From CAJQLB01 sp041392065 (lineage in GTDB: Bacteria; Bacteroidota; Bacteroidia; Flavobacteriales; Flavobacteriaceae), in NCBI GenBank assembly GCA_041392065.1, contig JAWKMU010000002.1, positions 434,001-498,000 of the forward strand: a stretch of 64,000 nt of DNA. Direction: 5' to 3'. Below, piece after piece: positions 1-9,711 of the stretch. The notes under the pieces were generated by a model. It was not told the origin of the DNA and did no database searches. It was given only the letters and a program-made list of their open reading frames with translations. Every line of letters starts with the position of its first letter. Within the stretch, counting starts at the first letter, position 1. A program made the translations under genes and the position numbers.

Positions 1-244
1 CTATGAAATTAAAACAGATGCTGGTACGACGCAAATTTGGGTAACTAATGAAGCTCCAGCAACCTTGTATGCGGCCATGTTTGAAAAAAGGGCTGAAGCA
101 GCTAATTCTCCTTTTACCAAAAACACCATGATTATGGAAGTCAATTTTACTTCCAATGAAACAGCAGACAAAAGCTACCAAATGCTATGTACACAGCTAC
201 AGCCAAAAACAATAGTATTTAACCTTAATGACTATAAAGAATAA
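1..244 (+). CDS. C-terminal fragment of an unidentified protein
   Basis: An open frame runs from base 2 to a TAA at 242-244, giving 80 residues whose start lies outside the window. The visible part is soluble with no membrane segment, and ends in NLNDYKE. I do not recognise a family. It lies 11 bases before the next secreted-protein gene on the same strand, so it probably belongs to the same transcription unit of exported proteins that continues to about 6507. Confidence 0.7.
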   Translation, partial: YEIKTDAGTTQIWVTNEAPATLYAAMFEKRAEAANSPFTKNTMIMEVNFTSNETADKSYQMLCTQLQPKTIVFNLNDYKE

Positions 245-255
245 ACACTAAACAG

Positions 256-1536
256 ATGAAAACAAATTATATACTTATAGGACTTGCATTGTGTTTTTAC
301 CTAAACACAACAGCACAAATGGCAAATAGCAAAGGTGGAGACGACCCTTGGGAAAACTTGCAAAATACGTTTAATGAATCTTTCCCAAAAGATGATTCAG
401 ATGAGCTAAATAAACTCTCAAGATGGAATAGGTTAAGGCAAAGTGATATAAGATTGAAAATGATTGTAAAAAATGAAAACAAAGGTAGACGAAGGTTGGA
501 CAAACCTAATGATACAATTGGGGGAGATGGTTTTTATGAATATAAATATGGTGATGATGAACTAATTGTTGAATTTGATTGGGATAATTTGGCTTTATCA
601 ATGAAAGGTACTAGCGCTGCAACCGAGTATTATGATGGACAAAAAGCTATGGGTGGCGATAGGATTTTTAAAGAAGGTGGAGACACTGTAGTTCAATATA
701 CGGATAAAGATGGAAACTGGTATGCACCAGTTGAAAATATGGAAGGTTATGAGGATATAGAATTTATAAGATTCAATCCTAAAACTGAGTTATTAGCTGT
801 TGCTGATATTCTGGATTCAATCGACATTAATAAGTTAGCATTTTTGTTGTCAGGTTATTTAAAGACACTTGATTTAAATGATGCCGACTTGGGTTTTAAA
901 TTAAGTGAAGATTTTGGGCTTAACATTGCTAAATTACTAATTGATGGTCATGCTAATCTTCAAGAGGAGTTAGAAAAAGCGCTTAAAACTTTACTAAAAG
1001 ATAATTTTAGTAAAATAGGCGGTTTCCCAATCTTTATTCATTGGGCGTTTTTGTATTCCCCAGAATATGTAAAGTCTAAAGAAAGGGTTACAGAATCTAA
1101 GGTAACTTTTGCTGGAAATCCAAACTGTACAAAACTCATAGTAACATCTTCAGGAGAAAACAAAGGCAAATCCATGATTTTTGATGAATATGATAGATTG
1201 GTTTTTATCAATTCTTTAAAAGAAGGAACAGCACAATTCTTTTATGATCGGGATATAACAGTTACACTACCTGATCCTAAAGTGGTTATGGATATGTCTG
1301 AAATCTTTGGTGGTTTTTCTAAAAAAGAAGATGAAAATAACACAAAGGAAAGTTCTGATGAGATTAAAAAAGCCATAGAAGAAGCTAAAAGAAAAAGTGT
1401 AATAGAAAGATTGAGAAAGGAAGAATTAGCAAAATTAGAAGCACAATTAAAAGAAGCAGTGACTCCTCAAGAAAGAGAAGAAATACAGCAAAAAATAAAA
1501 GAGTTAAAAGAGCTCATGGAAAAAGAAAGTAACTAA
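256..1536 (+). CDS. Secreted protein of unknown function with C-terminal coiled coil
   Basis: The 426-aa product opens with a Sec signal peptide (about residues 1-20, ending in NTTAQ), so it is exported to the periplasm or beyond. The middle has no membrane segment and no motif I recognise. The last 60 or so residues are rich in Glu, Lys, Ala and Leu with heptad-like spacing and are predicted to form a coiled coil. No T9SS sorting tail is visible. It is second in a tight same-strand run (20-bp gap to the next gene), which suggests co-expression with the following secreted protein, lipoprotein and beta-roll protein. Function unknown. Confidence 0.85.
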   Translation: MKTNYILIGLALCFYLNTTAQMANSKGGDDPWENLQNTFNESFPKDDSDELNKLSRWNRLRQSDIRLKMIVKNENKGRRRLDKPNDTIGGDGFYEYKYGDDELIVEFDWDNLALSMKGTSAATEYYDGQKAMGGDRIFKEGGDTVVQYTDKDGNWYAPVENMEGYEDIEFIRFNPKTELLAVADILDSIDINKLAFLLSGYLKTLDLNDADLGFKLSEDFGLNIAKLLIDGHANLQEELEKALKTLLKDNFSKIGGFPIFIHWAFLYSPEYVKSKERVTESKVTFAGNPNCTKLIVTSSGENKGKSMIFDEYDRLVFINSLKEGTAQFFYDRDITVTLPDPKVVMDMSEIFGGFSKKEDENNTKESSDEIKKAIEEAKRKSVIERLRKEELAKLEAQLKEAVTPQEREEIQQKIKELKELMEKESN

Positions 1537-1556
1537 GCATTAATCTTATAATCATA

Positions 1557-2120
1557 ATGAAAATCATATTCAAATATGTCATAACATGTTGTCTTGTTTT
1601 ATGTTTTGTAAGTGTAAAATCTCAAGAACAAAAGGTATCTAGCCAAAATACATTTATAGAGATACAGGTGTCTGGTAATCAAATAAAAGAATCGGTTTCT
1701 ATTTCTGGAGATTTAAATAACTCAAAACAAAATGTTACAGCACTAATATTTCCTGATGGTAATTCAGGACAATATAAGTTAACAGAATTAACCTTTTTAG
1801 ATGCTAGCCAAGAAATTTCTGTTCAAATCATTGTTCCTGCTCAAAAGGGATTAATTGAGTTAAAAGAAGGCAATCCTAAATATAAATTAAACATAAATGT
1901 TGGTGATATCAGTTTAAAGGCACAATCGGTTTCTGTAACTATTGAAGAAGTTGTCATCGATAAAATTATGAAAATGAAAGCCTCATATATTAAAGGAAGC
2001 TTTGAAGGTATAGCTATACATAAGTTTACAGAAAACGGAAAGCAAATCACAGAACCATATATGGTAAGTGGGAATTTTCAATTTACCTCACCAAGATATA
2101 AACCAAAAAATAAAAAATGA
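1557..2120 (+). CDS. Secreted protein of unknown function
   Basis: A 187-aa protein with a clear signal peptide (about 22 residues, ending VKSQ). The mature part is beta-strand-rich and hydrophilic, without cysteines or membrane spans. Its last codons overlap the start of the next gene in an ATGA arrangement, indicating translational coupling with the downstream lipoprotein. I recognise no family; a periplasmic or outer-surface location is inferred from the signal peptide and from its neighbours. Confidence 0.8.
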   Translation: MKIIFKYVITCCLVLCFVSVKSQEQKVSSQNTFIEIQVSGNQIKESVSISGDLNNSKQNVTALIFPDGNSGQYKLTELTFLDASQEISVQIIVPAQKGLIELKEGNPKYKLNINVGDISLKAQSVSVTIEEVVIDKIMKMKASYIKGSFEGIAIHKFTENGKQITEPYMVSGNFQFTSPRYKPKNKK

Positions 2121-2746
2121 AAGCACTACAAATAAAATCGATATTGCTTACTCTAACCATGTCATTAGTCATAGTATCCTGTGGTAATGAAACCAAAAAT
2201 AATGGAGAAGATAGCTCAAATAAATCCAGTACCACAGTTGAAAAAATAAAAACAGCGAACAACTTTGTAAAAGGCGCAAGAGATTTGACAGCCGAGTCAG
2301 AAGCTTTAAAAAAGTTAACACCAATTTCTGTTGAGACTTTTAAGGTATTTTTTCCAGAAACTATTTATGGATTGCCAAAAACCAATAGCAATGCTATGGA
2401 TATGGCAGGAGCTACAACAGCCTTTGCAACCTATGGTCAAAATACTAGCAATCAGATAAATATACAGATTGTAGATGGAGCTGGAGAAAAAGGAAGCGCT
2501 GCCACAGGTGTTTTTAGAGCTATAAAATATGATAAAACAAATACTGAAAGCAATGGTGATTATAGTAAAGTTAAAGAATACGAAGGTGTAGCGGTTAGAG
2601 AAGATTTTGACCAAGGTCAAAACAGATACACATTAACACTTTTTAGTAATGAACGTTTTGCAGTAAAACTTAAAGTTACTGGCTTTGAGCAAAAAGATGT
2701 TTGGACAATTTTTAAAGCGTTTAATTTAAACAACCTTACTAACTAA
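2117..2746 (+). CDS. Lipoprotein of unknown function
   Basis: The N-terminus is a lipoprotein signal: a hydrophobic core followed by IVSCGNE, with the lipobox cysteine near residue 22. The 209-aa protein then has a Ser/Asn/Thr-rich linker and a globular domain. The start overlaps the preceding stop by four bases. No catalytic motif or known family is recognised. It is probably anchored in the inner or outer membrane and co-expressed with the secreted proteins on either side. Confidence 0.82.
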   Translation: MKALQIKSILLTLTMSLVIVSCGNETKNNGEDSSNKSSTTVEKIKTANNFVKGARDLTAESEALKKLTPISVETFKVFFPETIYGLPKTNSNAMDMAGATTAFATYGQNTSNQINIQIVDGAGEKGSAATGVFRAIKYDKTNTESNGDYSKVKEYEGVAVREDFDQGQNRYTLTLFSNERFAVKLKVTGFEQKDVWTIFKAFNLNNLTN

Positions 2747-2762
2747 ATATAAAGAGTTTAAT

Positions 2763-5069
2763 ATGGGAACAAAATTTAATATACTATTCATTTGTCTATT
2801 TATATGCACAATGTCATTAGCACAACAAGCTATTAATTATAAAGCTTTAATAAAAGATGGTTCAGGAAATGTTATGGCTAATCAAGAGGTTTTGGTTGAA
2901 TTCTCTATTTTAGAGGGTGTAGCAAATACTTTGGTTTATAAAGAAAGTCATACAGACCAAACAGATGTTAACGGAATAATTATATTAAACATTGGTGCTG
3001 GAAGTGTAATTTCTGGAAATTACAATACAATTAATTGGGGAAATGATGCGCATTTTTTAAATGTAAAAATTGATTCAGGTAGTGGTTTGGTAGATTTAGG
3101 AACCACTCAGTTTATGGCTGTGCCTTACGCATTATTTGCCGAAACTTCAGGTTCGGGAGGTAGTTCTACTGGATTAGAAATAATAGATGAAGGAAATGGT
3201 AATGGTTGGCGCTTAATTGGAAGAGATCCAAATTACTTTGGCTTAATTGGTGAAGATGCTGTGGATTTAAGTTTTAGCAATATTGTTAATGGTACTTTTG
3301 GTGCGACTGGCGAAAAATCTGTTTCTATGGGTAATTTAACAACGGCTTCAGGATTGTTTTCAACTGCTATTGGAAGTGGAACAACAGCTTCTGGTTCCGG
3401 TTCTACATCCATGGGTTTTGGATCTATGGCTTCTGGTTATAATGCTTTTGCTAGTGGTTTTAACGCAATTGCATCAGCTTCTTATGCTACTTCAATAGGG
3501 TTTGAAACAGAGGCTAATCAAAACTATGCCTTGGCAATGGGCGAAAGTACCATATCTTCAGGTATTTCCAGTGTAGCACTTGGTGCGGAAACTACTGCCT
3601 TAGGAAATGGTTCTTTTTCTGCAGGAGATAGTAATACAGCAGCAGGAAATAGTTCTGTGGCTTTAGGATTTCAAACCAATGTTACTCACGATTATTCATT
3701 TGCAATGGGAAATAATGTAAATGTGTCAAGTTTTTCAGCCTCGGCATTAGGTTATAATTTAATTAATGACGACACCTATTCAATGGTTATTGGTCAAAAT
3801 AACGATAATACAACTACCTCAAGTTCTTTATTCATAATTGGCAATGGTACAAGCCCAACAAATAGATCTAATGCATTAACTGTACTACAAAACGGTAAAA
3901 TATTGGCGCCAAGTTTAGATATTAGTGAAATAACTGATGCTAAATCTTTAGTCACCAAAGAATATTTAGAAGGTAATTATGTAGAAACAGGTTCTTCAGA
4001 AGTACCTTCTGGATTAGAAGCAATAGATGAAGGTAATGGATTTGGATGGCGATTAATAGGTAGTTCTGGTATTTTTGGGCCTATTGGTAGCCATGCAACT
4101 CAGTTAAGTGAAACTTCATTTATAAATCAGTCTGGTGCAACAGGGAACTACTCTTTTACAACAGGTAGAGATGTTACTGCATCCGGATTAAATTCTATGG
4201 CCACAGGATTAAGAACGATTGCTTTAGGAAACGAAGCAGTAGCAATGGGAAATTATACTCAAGCCTTAGGTGATCATTCTCTAACAAGTGGTTATTCAAC
4301 AATTGCGAATACAGATTATTCCACTGTTGTTGGTAAATTTAATGACTATTCATTTTCATCTTTTGGAGGAACGCTTTTTAAAGTTGGAAACGGTTCTAGT
4401 TCAACTCGTAGTAATGCATTAACAGTATTTGATACAGGTTTTGTAGGTTTAGGAACACATTTTTTAGGACCAGATTCTGATTTACATGTCTTTCATGGAA
4501 ATGATGGGGCTCTAAATGGATTTAAATTACAAAATAAAGAAGGATCCAATGAAAATTGGTGGCGTTTTTACACCCTTAATAGTAATGGCCAACTTTATCT
4601 TTATTCTAAAGCAGGAGGTAATAATAATGCTGTTGGTTCTTTTGATGACGTTTCTGGAGCTTATACAGCTCTTTCAGATAGACGTGTTAAAAATAATTTT
4701 AAAGACCTATATTTTAAATGGCAAGATTTCATGAAGCTAAAACCATTAACATATTCATATATAACAGATGATAATAAGAAGTCAAATATTGGATTTGTAG
4801 CACAAGATGTAGAATCTATTTACCCAGAATTAGTGAACTATAATAAAGACAATGATTTGTATCAACTTAATTATTCAGGCTTTGGAGTTGTTGCTATAAA
4901 AGCGATACAAGTGTTAAAAATAGAAAATGAGCAACTAAAAGCGTTACTTCTTAAAGAGGAGCAAGCTAATGCTGAGCAATCACAGCTACTTCAAGTTCTT
5001 TTAGAGCGTTTAGAAAACTTGGAAAAGCAACAATCAAAACCTTATCAAACACAATTTGCTAAAAATTAA
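2763..5069 (+). CDS. Beta-roll (YadA-head-like) surface protein with S74 chaperone domain
   Basis: A 768-aa exported protein with a signal peptide ending MSLAQQ. After an N-terminal domain (about 20-130) come two copies of one module, each opening with a G-W-R-L-I-G motif (about residues 136 and 414). Each is followed by degenerate 14-residue repeats (SxAxG type) of the left-handed beta-roll seen in trimeric autotransporter heads. From about residue 637 lies a Peptidase_S74 intramolecular chaperone domain, starting at the conserved S-D-R-R-V-K that holds the autocleavage serine. A coiled coil follows to the C-terminus. In phage tail spikes S74 domains trimerise and then cleave themselves off; here a trimeric surface fibre is the likely product. 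No T9SS tail or YadA anchor is visible, so the export route is unclear. Confidence 0.85.
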   Translation: MGTKFNILFICLFICTMSLAQQAINYKALIKDGSGNVMANQEVLVEFSILEGVANTLVYKESHTDQTDVNGIIILNIGAGSVISGNYNTINWGNDAHFLNVKIDSGSGLVDLGTTQFMAVPYALFAETSGSGGSSTGLEIIDEGNGNGWRLIGRDPNYFGLIGEDAVDLSFSNIVNGTFGATGEKSVSMGNLTTASGLFSTAIGSGTTASGSGSTSMGFGSMASGYNAFASGFNAIASASYATSIGFETEANQNYALAMGESTISSGISSVALGAETTALGNGSFSAGDSNTAAGNSSVALGFQTNVTHDYSFAMGNNVNVSSFSASALGYNLINDDTYSMVIGQNNDNTTTSSSLFIIGNGTSPTNRSNALTVLQNGKILAPSLDISEITDAKSLVTKEYLEGNYVETGSSEVPSGLEAIDEGNGFGWRLIGSSGIFGPIGSHATQLSETSFINQSGATGNYSFTTGRDVTASGLNSMATGLRTIALGNEAVAMGNYTQALGDHSLTSGYSTIANTDYSTVVGKFNDYSFSSFGGTLFKVGNGSSSTRSNALTVFDTGFVGLGTHFLGPDSDLHVFHGNDGALNGFKLQNKEGSNENWWRFYTLNSNGQLYLYSKAGGNNNAVGSFDDVSGAYTALSDRRVKNNFKDLYFKWQDFMKLKPLTYSYITDDNKKSNIGFVAQDVESIYPELVNYNKDNDLYQLNYSGFGVVAIKAIQVLKIENEQLKALLLKEEQANAEQSQLLQVLLERLENLEKQQSKPYQTQFAKN

Positions 5070-5073
5070 TATA

Positions 5074-5535
5074 ATGAGACATCTGTTAGTATTGTGCATA
5101 TTACTGAGTTCACCAATTACTCTTTTATCTCAAAATATTGAAAAGTTTTCAATTGATGCAGGAGGTGAGAATATATCAATAAATGATTTTAAAATGATTT
5201 ATACTATTGGAGAGGTTAGTGTACAAGAAATAAATTTGGAATCATTAATAGTTTCTGAAGGATTTATTAATCCTAATATTTTGAACACTTTATCAATTGA
5301 AACTCCTACTTTTTTTACAATTAAAATATATCCTAACCCAACTTCTAATTACTTTACAATTCAATCAAAATTGAAAATCAATAAAATTGAGATTTTCGAC
5401 CAATTAGGAAAAGTAATTAATGAAATTAACTCAGAAATGGATTTTATAGATGTAAGTCATTATTCAAAAGGTGTTTATTTACTTAAAATCGATACCGAAA
5501 AGGGTAGTTTTTCAAAAAAGCTTATAATTAACTAA
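5074..5535 (+). CDS. Small T9SS-sorted secreted protein
   Basis: I choose the ATG at 5074, because it gives an immediate signal peptide (MRHLLVLCILLSS, cleaved near LLSQ) and begins 4 bases after the previous stop. An earlier in-frame ATG at 5056 would overlap the beta-roll gene. The product is about 153 aa. Its C-terminal 75 residues are a type A T9SS sorting domain: IYPNPTSNYF, then an IEIFDQLGKV strand and GVYLLKI...KKLIIN. The N-terminal half (IDAGGENIS, YTIGEVSV) is the short domain often found ahead of such tails. It may be a surface partner of the beta-roll protein. Confidence 0.85.
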   Translation: MRHLLVLCILLSSPITLLSQNIEKFSIDAGGENISINDFKMIYTIGEVSVQEINLESLIVSEGFINPNILNTLSIETPTFFTIKIYPNPTSNYFTIQSKLKINKIEIFDQLGKVINEINSEMDFIDVSHYSKGVYLLKIDTEKGSFSKKLIIN

Positions 5536-5565
5536 CTTTAAATCAAATCACTAAAAAGTTTAAAC

Positions 5566-6507
5566 ATGAAAAAAATTAATAAATCAGCATTTCTTTTACT
5601 GTCTTTCTTTGTTTTACTCTTAAACTGCAAAAACGAAGCAAAATCGGAACCAGAATCTGAGCCAATTGTCGAAAATACAGCTAAAGTAATAGACATCGTT
5701 ACACTTAGTATGGAATTTCAAATGCCTGATACTATTCCATCTGGCTGGAATACTATTAAGTATAGTAATAAAGCCAATGAAACACATTTTTATAGGTTTA
5801 TTAAACTTCCTGAAGGAATAAACATAGATATTTATAAAAAGGAAGTAGATCCTGTTTTTGAAGAAGGTATGGACCTTATAAACGAAGGAAAAACAGAAGA
5901 AGGTTTTGCGGCCTTTGGTAAATTACCAGAATGGTTTAATAAAGGTGTTCCAAGTGGTGGTTCTGGACTTATTGCACCTAAAAGCGAAGCTTTAAACACG
6001 TTGTATTTAAATTCTGGTTTGTATATCGTAGAGTGTTATGTAAAAATGCCAAATGGAAGATTTCATTCCACCATGGGAATGATAAAACAGGTTTATGTTT
6101 CTGATGCAAAAAATGAAATTGAACCTCCTGTAACAACCAATACCATTGAGATAAAAGAAGATGGTTTTCATATTTCTGGTGACCTTAAAAAAGGAGAGCA
6201 TGTGTTTGAAGTAAATGTTGTAAATCAGAAACTTCATGAAAACTTCGCCACTTCAGATGTACACTTAGTAAAACTTGAAAGTATTGCAGATACTAATGCT
6301 TTAGAGGCTTGGATGGTTTGGTATGATCCCAAAGGATTTATCACACCTGTACCAAATGGTGTTAAGTTTTTAGGAGGCTTTAATGATGCTATAGAAGGTA
6401 GTAAAGGCTATTTTTATGCCGATTTAAAACCAGGCAAATATGCTCTTATTGCCGAAGTGCCAAATGCAAGGGAAAAAGGACTATTTAAGCAATTTACTGT
6501 TAATTAA
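5566..6507 (+). CDS. Lipoprotein of unknown function
   Basis: A 313-aa protein with a lipoprotein signal (LLLNCKNEAKSE; lipobox Cys near residue 21), followed by a Glu/Ser-rich linker. The rest is beta-rich with two similar-looking halves (about 40-175 and 190-313), the second ending in a compact PGKYALIAEVP segment reminiscent of cupredoxin-like folds. The Cys and Met ligands of copper proteins are not evident, so I make no functional claim. It closes the plus-strand run and converges on the RibBA-like gene 11 bp away. Confidence 0.8.
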   Translation: MKKINKSAFLLLSFFVLLLNCKNEAKSEPESEPIVENTAKVIDIVTLSMEFQMPDTIPSGWNTIKYSNKANETHFYRFIKLPEGINIDIYKKEVDPVFEEGMDLINEGKTEEGFAAFGKLPEWFNKGVPSGGSGLIAPKSEALNTLYLNSGLYIVECYVKMPNGRFHSTMGMIKQVYVSDAKNEIEPPVTTNTIEIKEDGFHISGDLKKGEHVFEVNVVNQKLHENFATSDVHLVKLESIADTNALEAWMVWYDPKGFITPVPNGVKFLGGFNDAIEGSKGYFYADLKPGKYALIAEVPNAREKGLFKQFTVN

Positions 6508-6518
6508 TATTAAAAGAT

Positions 6519-7676
6519 TTAATAATTAACGTATTCAACAATTTCTAAACCATAGCCAATAATACCAACACGCTTGGTTTGTTCACTATTTGAGATTAGT
6601 CTTAATTTATGAATATTCAGGTCGTGCAATATTTGGGCTCCAATACCAAAATCTTTGGAGTCCATTTCTATTGCAGGAGCTTTTACAACTTCGCCTTCAA
6701 TTTGAGTGTCTTTTAAAACAGCTAATCGTTTTAGCAAATTCATAGACTGACTTTGCTGATTGATAAATACTATAGCACCTTTTCCAGCATCATTAATAAC
6801 TTGGAACATGCTATCCAGTTTCTGGTCTGCATTGTTGGTAAGCGTTCCTAAAATATCATTATTAACTAATGTGGAATTGATTCTAGTTAATACATGTTCA
6901 TTGGCACTCCAAACTCCTTTTGTTAATGCAATATGTATCTGATTGTTAGTAGTTTGCTGGTAAGCTCTTAAACGAAAACTTCCAAAACGAGTTTCAATTT
7001 GAAAGTCTTCTTTTTTCTCAATTAAAGAGTCGTGCTCCATTCGGTAAGCCACTAAATCTTCAATTGAAATTATTTTTAAATCAAATTTTTTAGCAACCTC
7101 CATTAACTGAGGCAAACGAGCCATGGTTCCATCTTCATTTAAAATTTCAACCAAAATTCCAGCAGGTTTAAAACCAGCTAATCTTGCCAAATCTACAGCA
7201 GCTTCAGTATGACCAGTTCTACGTAAAACACCACCATTTTTAGCTCTTAATGGGAAAATATGACCTGGACGACCTAAATCATAAGGTTTAGTAGTATCAT
7301 CAACAAGAGCTTTAATAGTTTTAGCTCTGTCATGAACTGAAATTCCTGTAGTGCAACCATGACCAATTAAATCTACAGAAACGGTAAATTGAGTGTGGTG
7401 TAAAACAGTATTATTCTGTACCATCATAGTTAAATCCAGCTCTTCACATCGATCTTCTGTTAAAGGTGCACAAATGAGTCCACGACCATGTTGCGCCATA
7501 AAGTTGATCATTTTTGGTGTTACCTTTTCGGCAGCTGCAATAAAATCGCCTTCATTTTCTCTGTTTTCATCATCTACAACAATAATAACCTTACCTAAGC
7601 GAATATCGTTTATGGCATCTTCTATGGTGTTTAGTTGTATTTTGTTGGAGTTTTTTATTGTATCCACCTCAATCAT
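6519..7676 (-). CDS. ribB: 3,4-dihydroxy-2-butanone-4-phosphate synthase with degenerate GTP cyclohydrolase II domain
   Basis: The N-terminal half (about 10-215) is a complete RibB domain, making the four-carbon riboflavin precursor from ribulose 5-phosphate: DDENRENEGDF acidic loop, HGRGLIC, and GHTEAAVDLARLAG. The C-terminal half (about 220-385) aligns with GTP cyclohydrolase II, but the zinc cysteines of the C-x-T-G-D ... C-D-C signature are absent. The matching stretch reads STLVNND then LTNNADQ. The second half is therefore probably not catalytic, and a separate RibA would be needed elsewhere. The gene is 42 bp downstream of, and on the same strand as, the LptF/G permease. Confidence 0.9.
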   Translation of the reverse strand: MIEVDTIKNSNKIQLNTIEDAINDIRLGKVIIVVDDENRENEGDFIAAAEKVTPKMINFMAQHGRGLICAPLTEDRCEELDLTMMVQNNTVLHHTQFTVSVDLIGHGCTTGISVHDRAKTIKALVDDTTKPYDLGRPGHIFPLRAKNGGVLRRTGHTEAAVDLARLAGFKPAGILVEILNEDGTMARLPQLMEVAKKFDLKIISIEDLVAYRMEHDSLIEKKEDFQIETRFGSFRLRAYQQTTNNQIHIALTKGVWSANEHVLTRINSTLVNNDILGTLTNNADQKLDSMFQVINDAGKGAIVFINQQSQSMNLLKRLAVLKDTQIEGEVVKAPAIEMDSKDFGIGAQILHDLNIHKLRLISNSEQTKRVGIIGYGLEIVEYVNY

Positions 7677-7717
7677 GATTGTTCAATTATTTTGCAAAGA
7701 TATGGCTTAAAAATAAG

Positions 7718-9703
7718 TTACCTAATCTCTTTTAAATCTTCTTTCATTTTTCGGTTGAAATAAATGAAATAAAGAAAATAAAGAGGAATGCCTAACACCA
7801 TAAAAACGATACTATTAGACATCATTTTATTATTCAGTGTTTTATAAAAGTTTGTCTGGCTTGATAGTGTTTTTCCAAAAGAAATCAGGAACATTATAGT
7901 AGCCAAAATACCAATGCCTAATAATATTTTTCCTAAAGTTGGGAAACCATTGTTGTTAAGTATTGCACCAGATAAATCAAGAACAAGAGAGACTATGTAG
8001 AGAAGTAATGCCATTCTTGAATTTTCATCATAACTGTTTTTATAGCGTAAGGCACTTTCGTATTTTTCGTTTGCCAAATTGCCTCCAAATCTTAATTCTT
8101 CTTCAGTAATTCCTCTTGAATTTAGTATGTGTAACGCTGTGTTTTTGTATGTCCTATCTAAATCGTATTGTCTATAATTTTTTAGTAAGTCAATCAATTT
8201 ATTGTCAGAATAAGCATTAAGTTTTGCATAAGCTTCTGATTGGGCTTCAAATGTTTTTAGACCAATATCCTCCTGGTCATGTTTAGGGTTTACTAATCGT
8301 TTAACTGGCAACAAGAGACTATCTAAGTCCATTAAACTCCTATCTTTAGTGGCTCTGTTGGTTAAGTAAATACTTATTGGGAACATAATCACTGTAGAGA
8401 GCCAAGTTGCTATTAAAGGGTTTAAGCTATCGTCTTCGGCACTGTTTTTTGCAAAAATCCCTATAAAGTGATAGGTTAAGAAAAATGAAATAGCAATAAT
8501 TATTGGTAAACCAATACCTCCTTTTTTAATTAAAGCGCCTAAAGGAGCACCAATAAAAAACAGAATAATACAAGCAATAGCAAGGGCAAATTTTTCGTGT
8601 AGGGCAATTATATGTTTGTTTATTTTTTTCTGGCTTTCAAAAAAAGACTTTTGGTTTATAGTAATAATTTGGTTGGTACTGTTTATAGAGTTAATTGCTA
8701 AGTCAATCAATTGAATTTTCTTTTTTGTGTCGAATAAATCCAAAAAATTATCATCTTTAAACTCCTTGTCCTCAACAGGGTCTACATTTAATCTTAGGGT
8801 AGAAGCTGTAGAACGATGGTACATATTTGTGGCCAAAGCATCGTAACTTTTATTTTGTTCTATGTTTAAGGAGTCTATAGTGTAATTTAAGTTTTTTACA
8901 CCCAACATGGTGTATTTTGTTATGTCTTTGTTTTGTTCATCAAAATCGACATTGTTAAGCTCTGCAAGGTCTATATTAAGGGTTAGGATTTCGAAATAAC
9001 TTTTAACGTTTGGGTTTTTTCTTCGCTCTTCAAGATCTTTGGGCTGTATATCATCATAATAATTACCATTGTAAAGAACTAATTGTAGTACATCAGAGCC
9101 TTCACTGCTGGTAAGTTCTCCAGTTTCAGAAATATAAACAGTATGGTTTCCTGGGTTTCTACCTTTTTTTTGATGAATGATAACGTTTTTTAAATATTGT
9201 CCTTTGTCACCACTTTTTTCATCAACCTTTATATTGATATTGCCTATTTGATTAAATTGTCCTTCGGCAATTATCATTGCAGGTTTTACCTTTGCAATGT
9301 TTCGTCTTAAATTATGAAAATTAAGCTCTGCTGCTGGAATTACATTATTTGCAAAGAAAAAAGTTAATACAGATAAAATTAGAATAAAAACACTTAAGCT
9401 TCGCATGGCTCGCTGTAATGAAATCCCAGTTGATTTCATAGCTGCAAACTCATAATTCTCAGCAAAGCCTCCAAAAACCATTATAGACGAAAGTAGTATG
9501 GTTAATGGTAACACCAATACGACAAGTCTTGGAGTTACATACAGCAAAAATTTAAATATGACATCTATTTCTAAATCTTTTCCAGCAAGCTCAGTAATAT
9601 AAAGCCAAACGGATTGCAAAATAAAAATCAGCATGAGAATAATAAACACGCTGAAAAAAGTTTTTAAATAGGTGGTAAGTATGTATCTATCTAATAGTTT
9701 CAA
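7718..9703 (-). CDS. LptF/LptG-family lipopolysaccharide export permease
   Basis: A 661-aa YjgP/YjgQ-family inner-membrane permease, one half of the LptB2FG transporter that extracts LPS from the inner membrane. The N-terminal segment LDRYILTTYLKTFF and about three membrane spans precede a large periplasmic domain. More spans follow from about 360 to 450. It is longer than E. coli LptF or LptG (about 360 aa): a hydrophilic insert and two further hydrophobic segments (about 560-655) follow the core, a layout seen in Bacteroidota homologs. It sits 8 bp downstream of the LolA-like gene, so LPS and lipoprotein export functions are co-transcribed. Confidence 0.9.
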   Translation of the reverse strand: MKLLDRYILTTYLKTFFSVFIILMLIFILQSVWLYITELAGKDLEIDVIFKFLLYVTPRLVVLVLPLTILLSSIMVFGGFAENYEFAAMKSTGISLQRAMRSLSVFILILSVLTFFFANNVIPAAELNFHNLRRNIAKVKPAMIIAEGQFNQIGNINIKVDEKSGDKGQYLKNVIIHQKKGRNPGNHTVYISETGELTSSEGSDVLQLVLYNGNYYDDIQPKDLEERRKNPNVKSYFEILTLNIDLAELNNVDFDEQNKDITKYTMLGVKNLNYTIDSLNIEQNKSYDALATNMYHRSTASTLRLNVDPVEDKEFKDDNFLDLFDTKKKIQLIDLAINSINSTNQIITINQKSFFESQKKINKHIIALHEKFALAIACIILFFIGAPLGALIKKGGIGLPIIIAISFFLTYHFIGIFAKNSAEDDSLNPLIATWLSTVIMFPISIYLTNRATKDRSLMDLDSLLLPVKRLVNPKHDQEDIGLKTFEAQSEAYAKLNAYSDNKLIDLLKNYRQYDLDRTYKNTALHILNSRGITEEELRFGGNLANEKYESALRYKNSYDENSRMALLLYIVSLVLDLSGAILNNNGFPTLGKILLGIGILATIMFLISFGKTLSSQTNFYKTLNNKMMSNSIVFMVLGIPLYFLYFIYFNRKMKEDLKEIR

Positions 9704-9711
9704 AAGAGAGC

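Noticed and set aside
3300..4330. Tandem nucleotide repeat or CRISPR-like array in the beta-roll gene.
   Set aside because: The periodicity is at protein level (degenerate 14-residue repeats), with no identical DNA repeats and no spacers.
6500..6535. AT-rich inverted repeat GTTAATTA...TAATTAAC between convergent genes as a terminator.
   Set aside because: The arms are only A/T-rich with no GC stem, so the hairpin would be weak; not listed as a feature.
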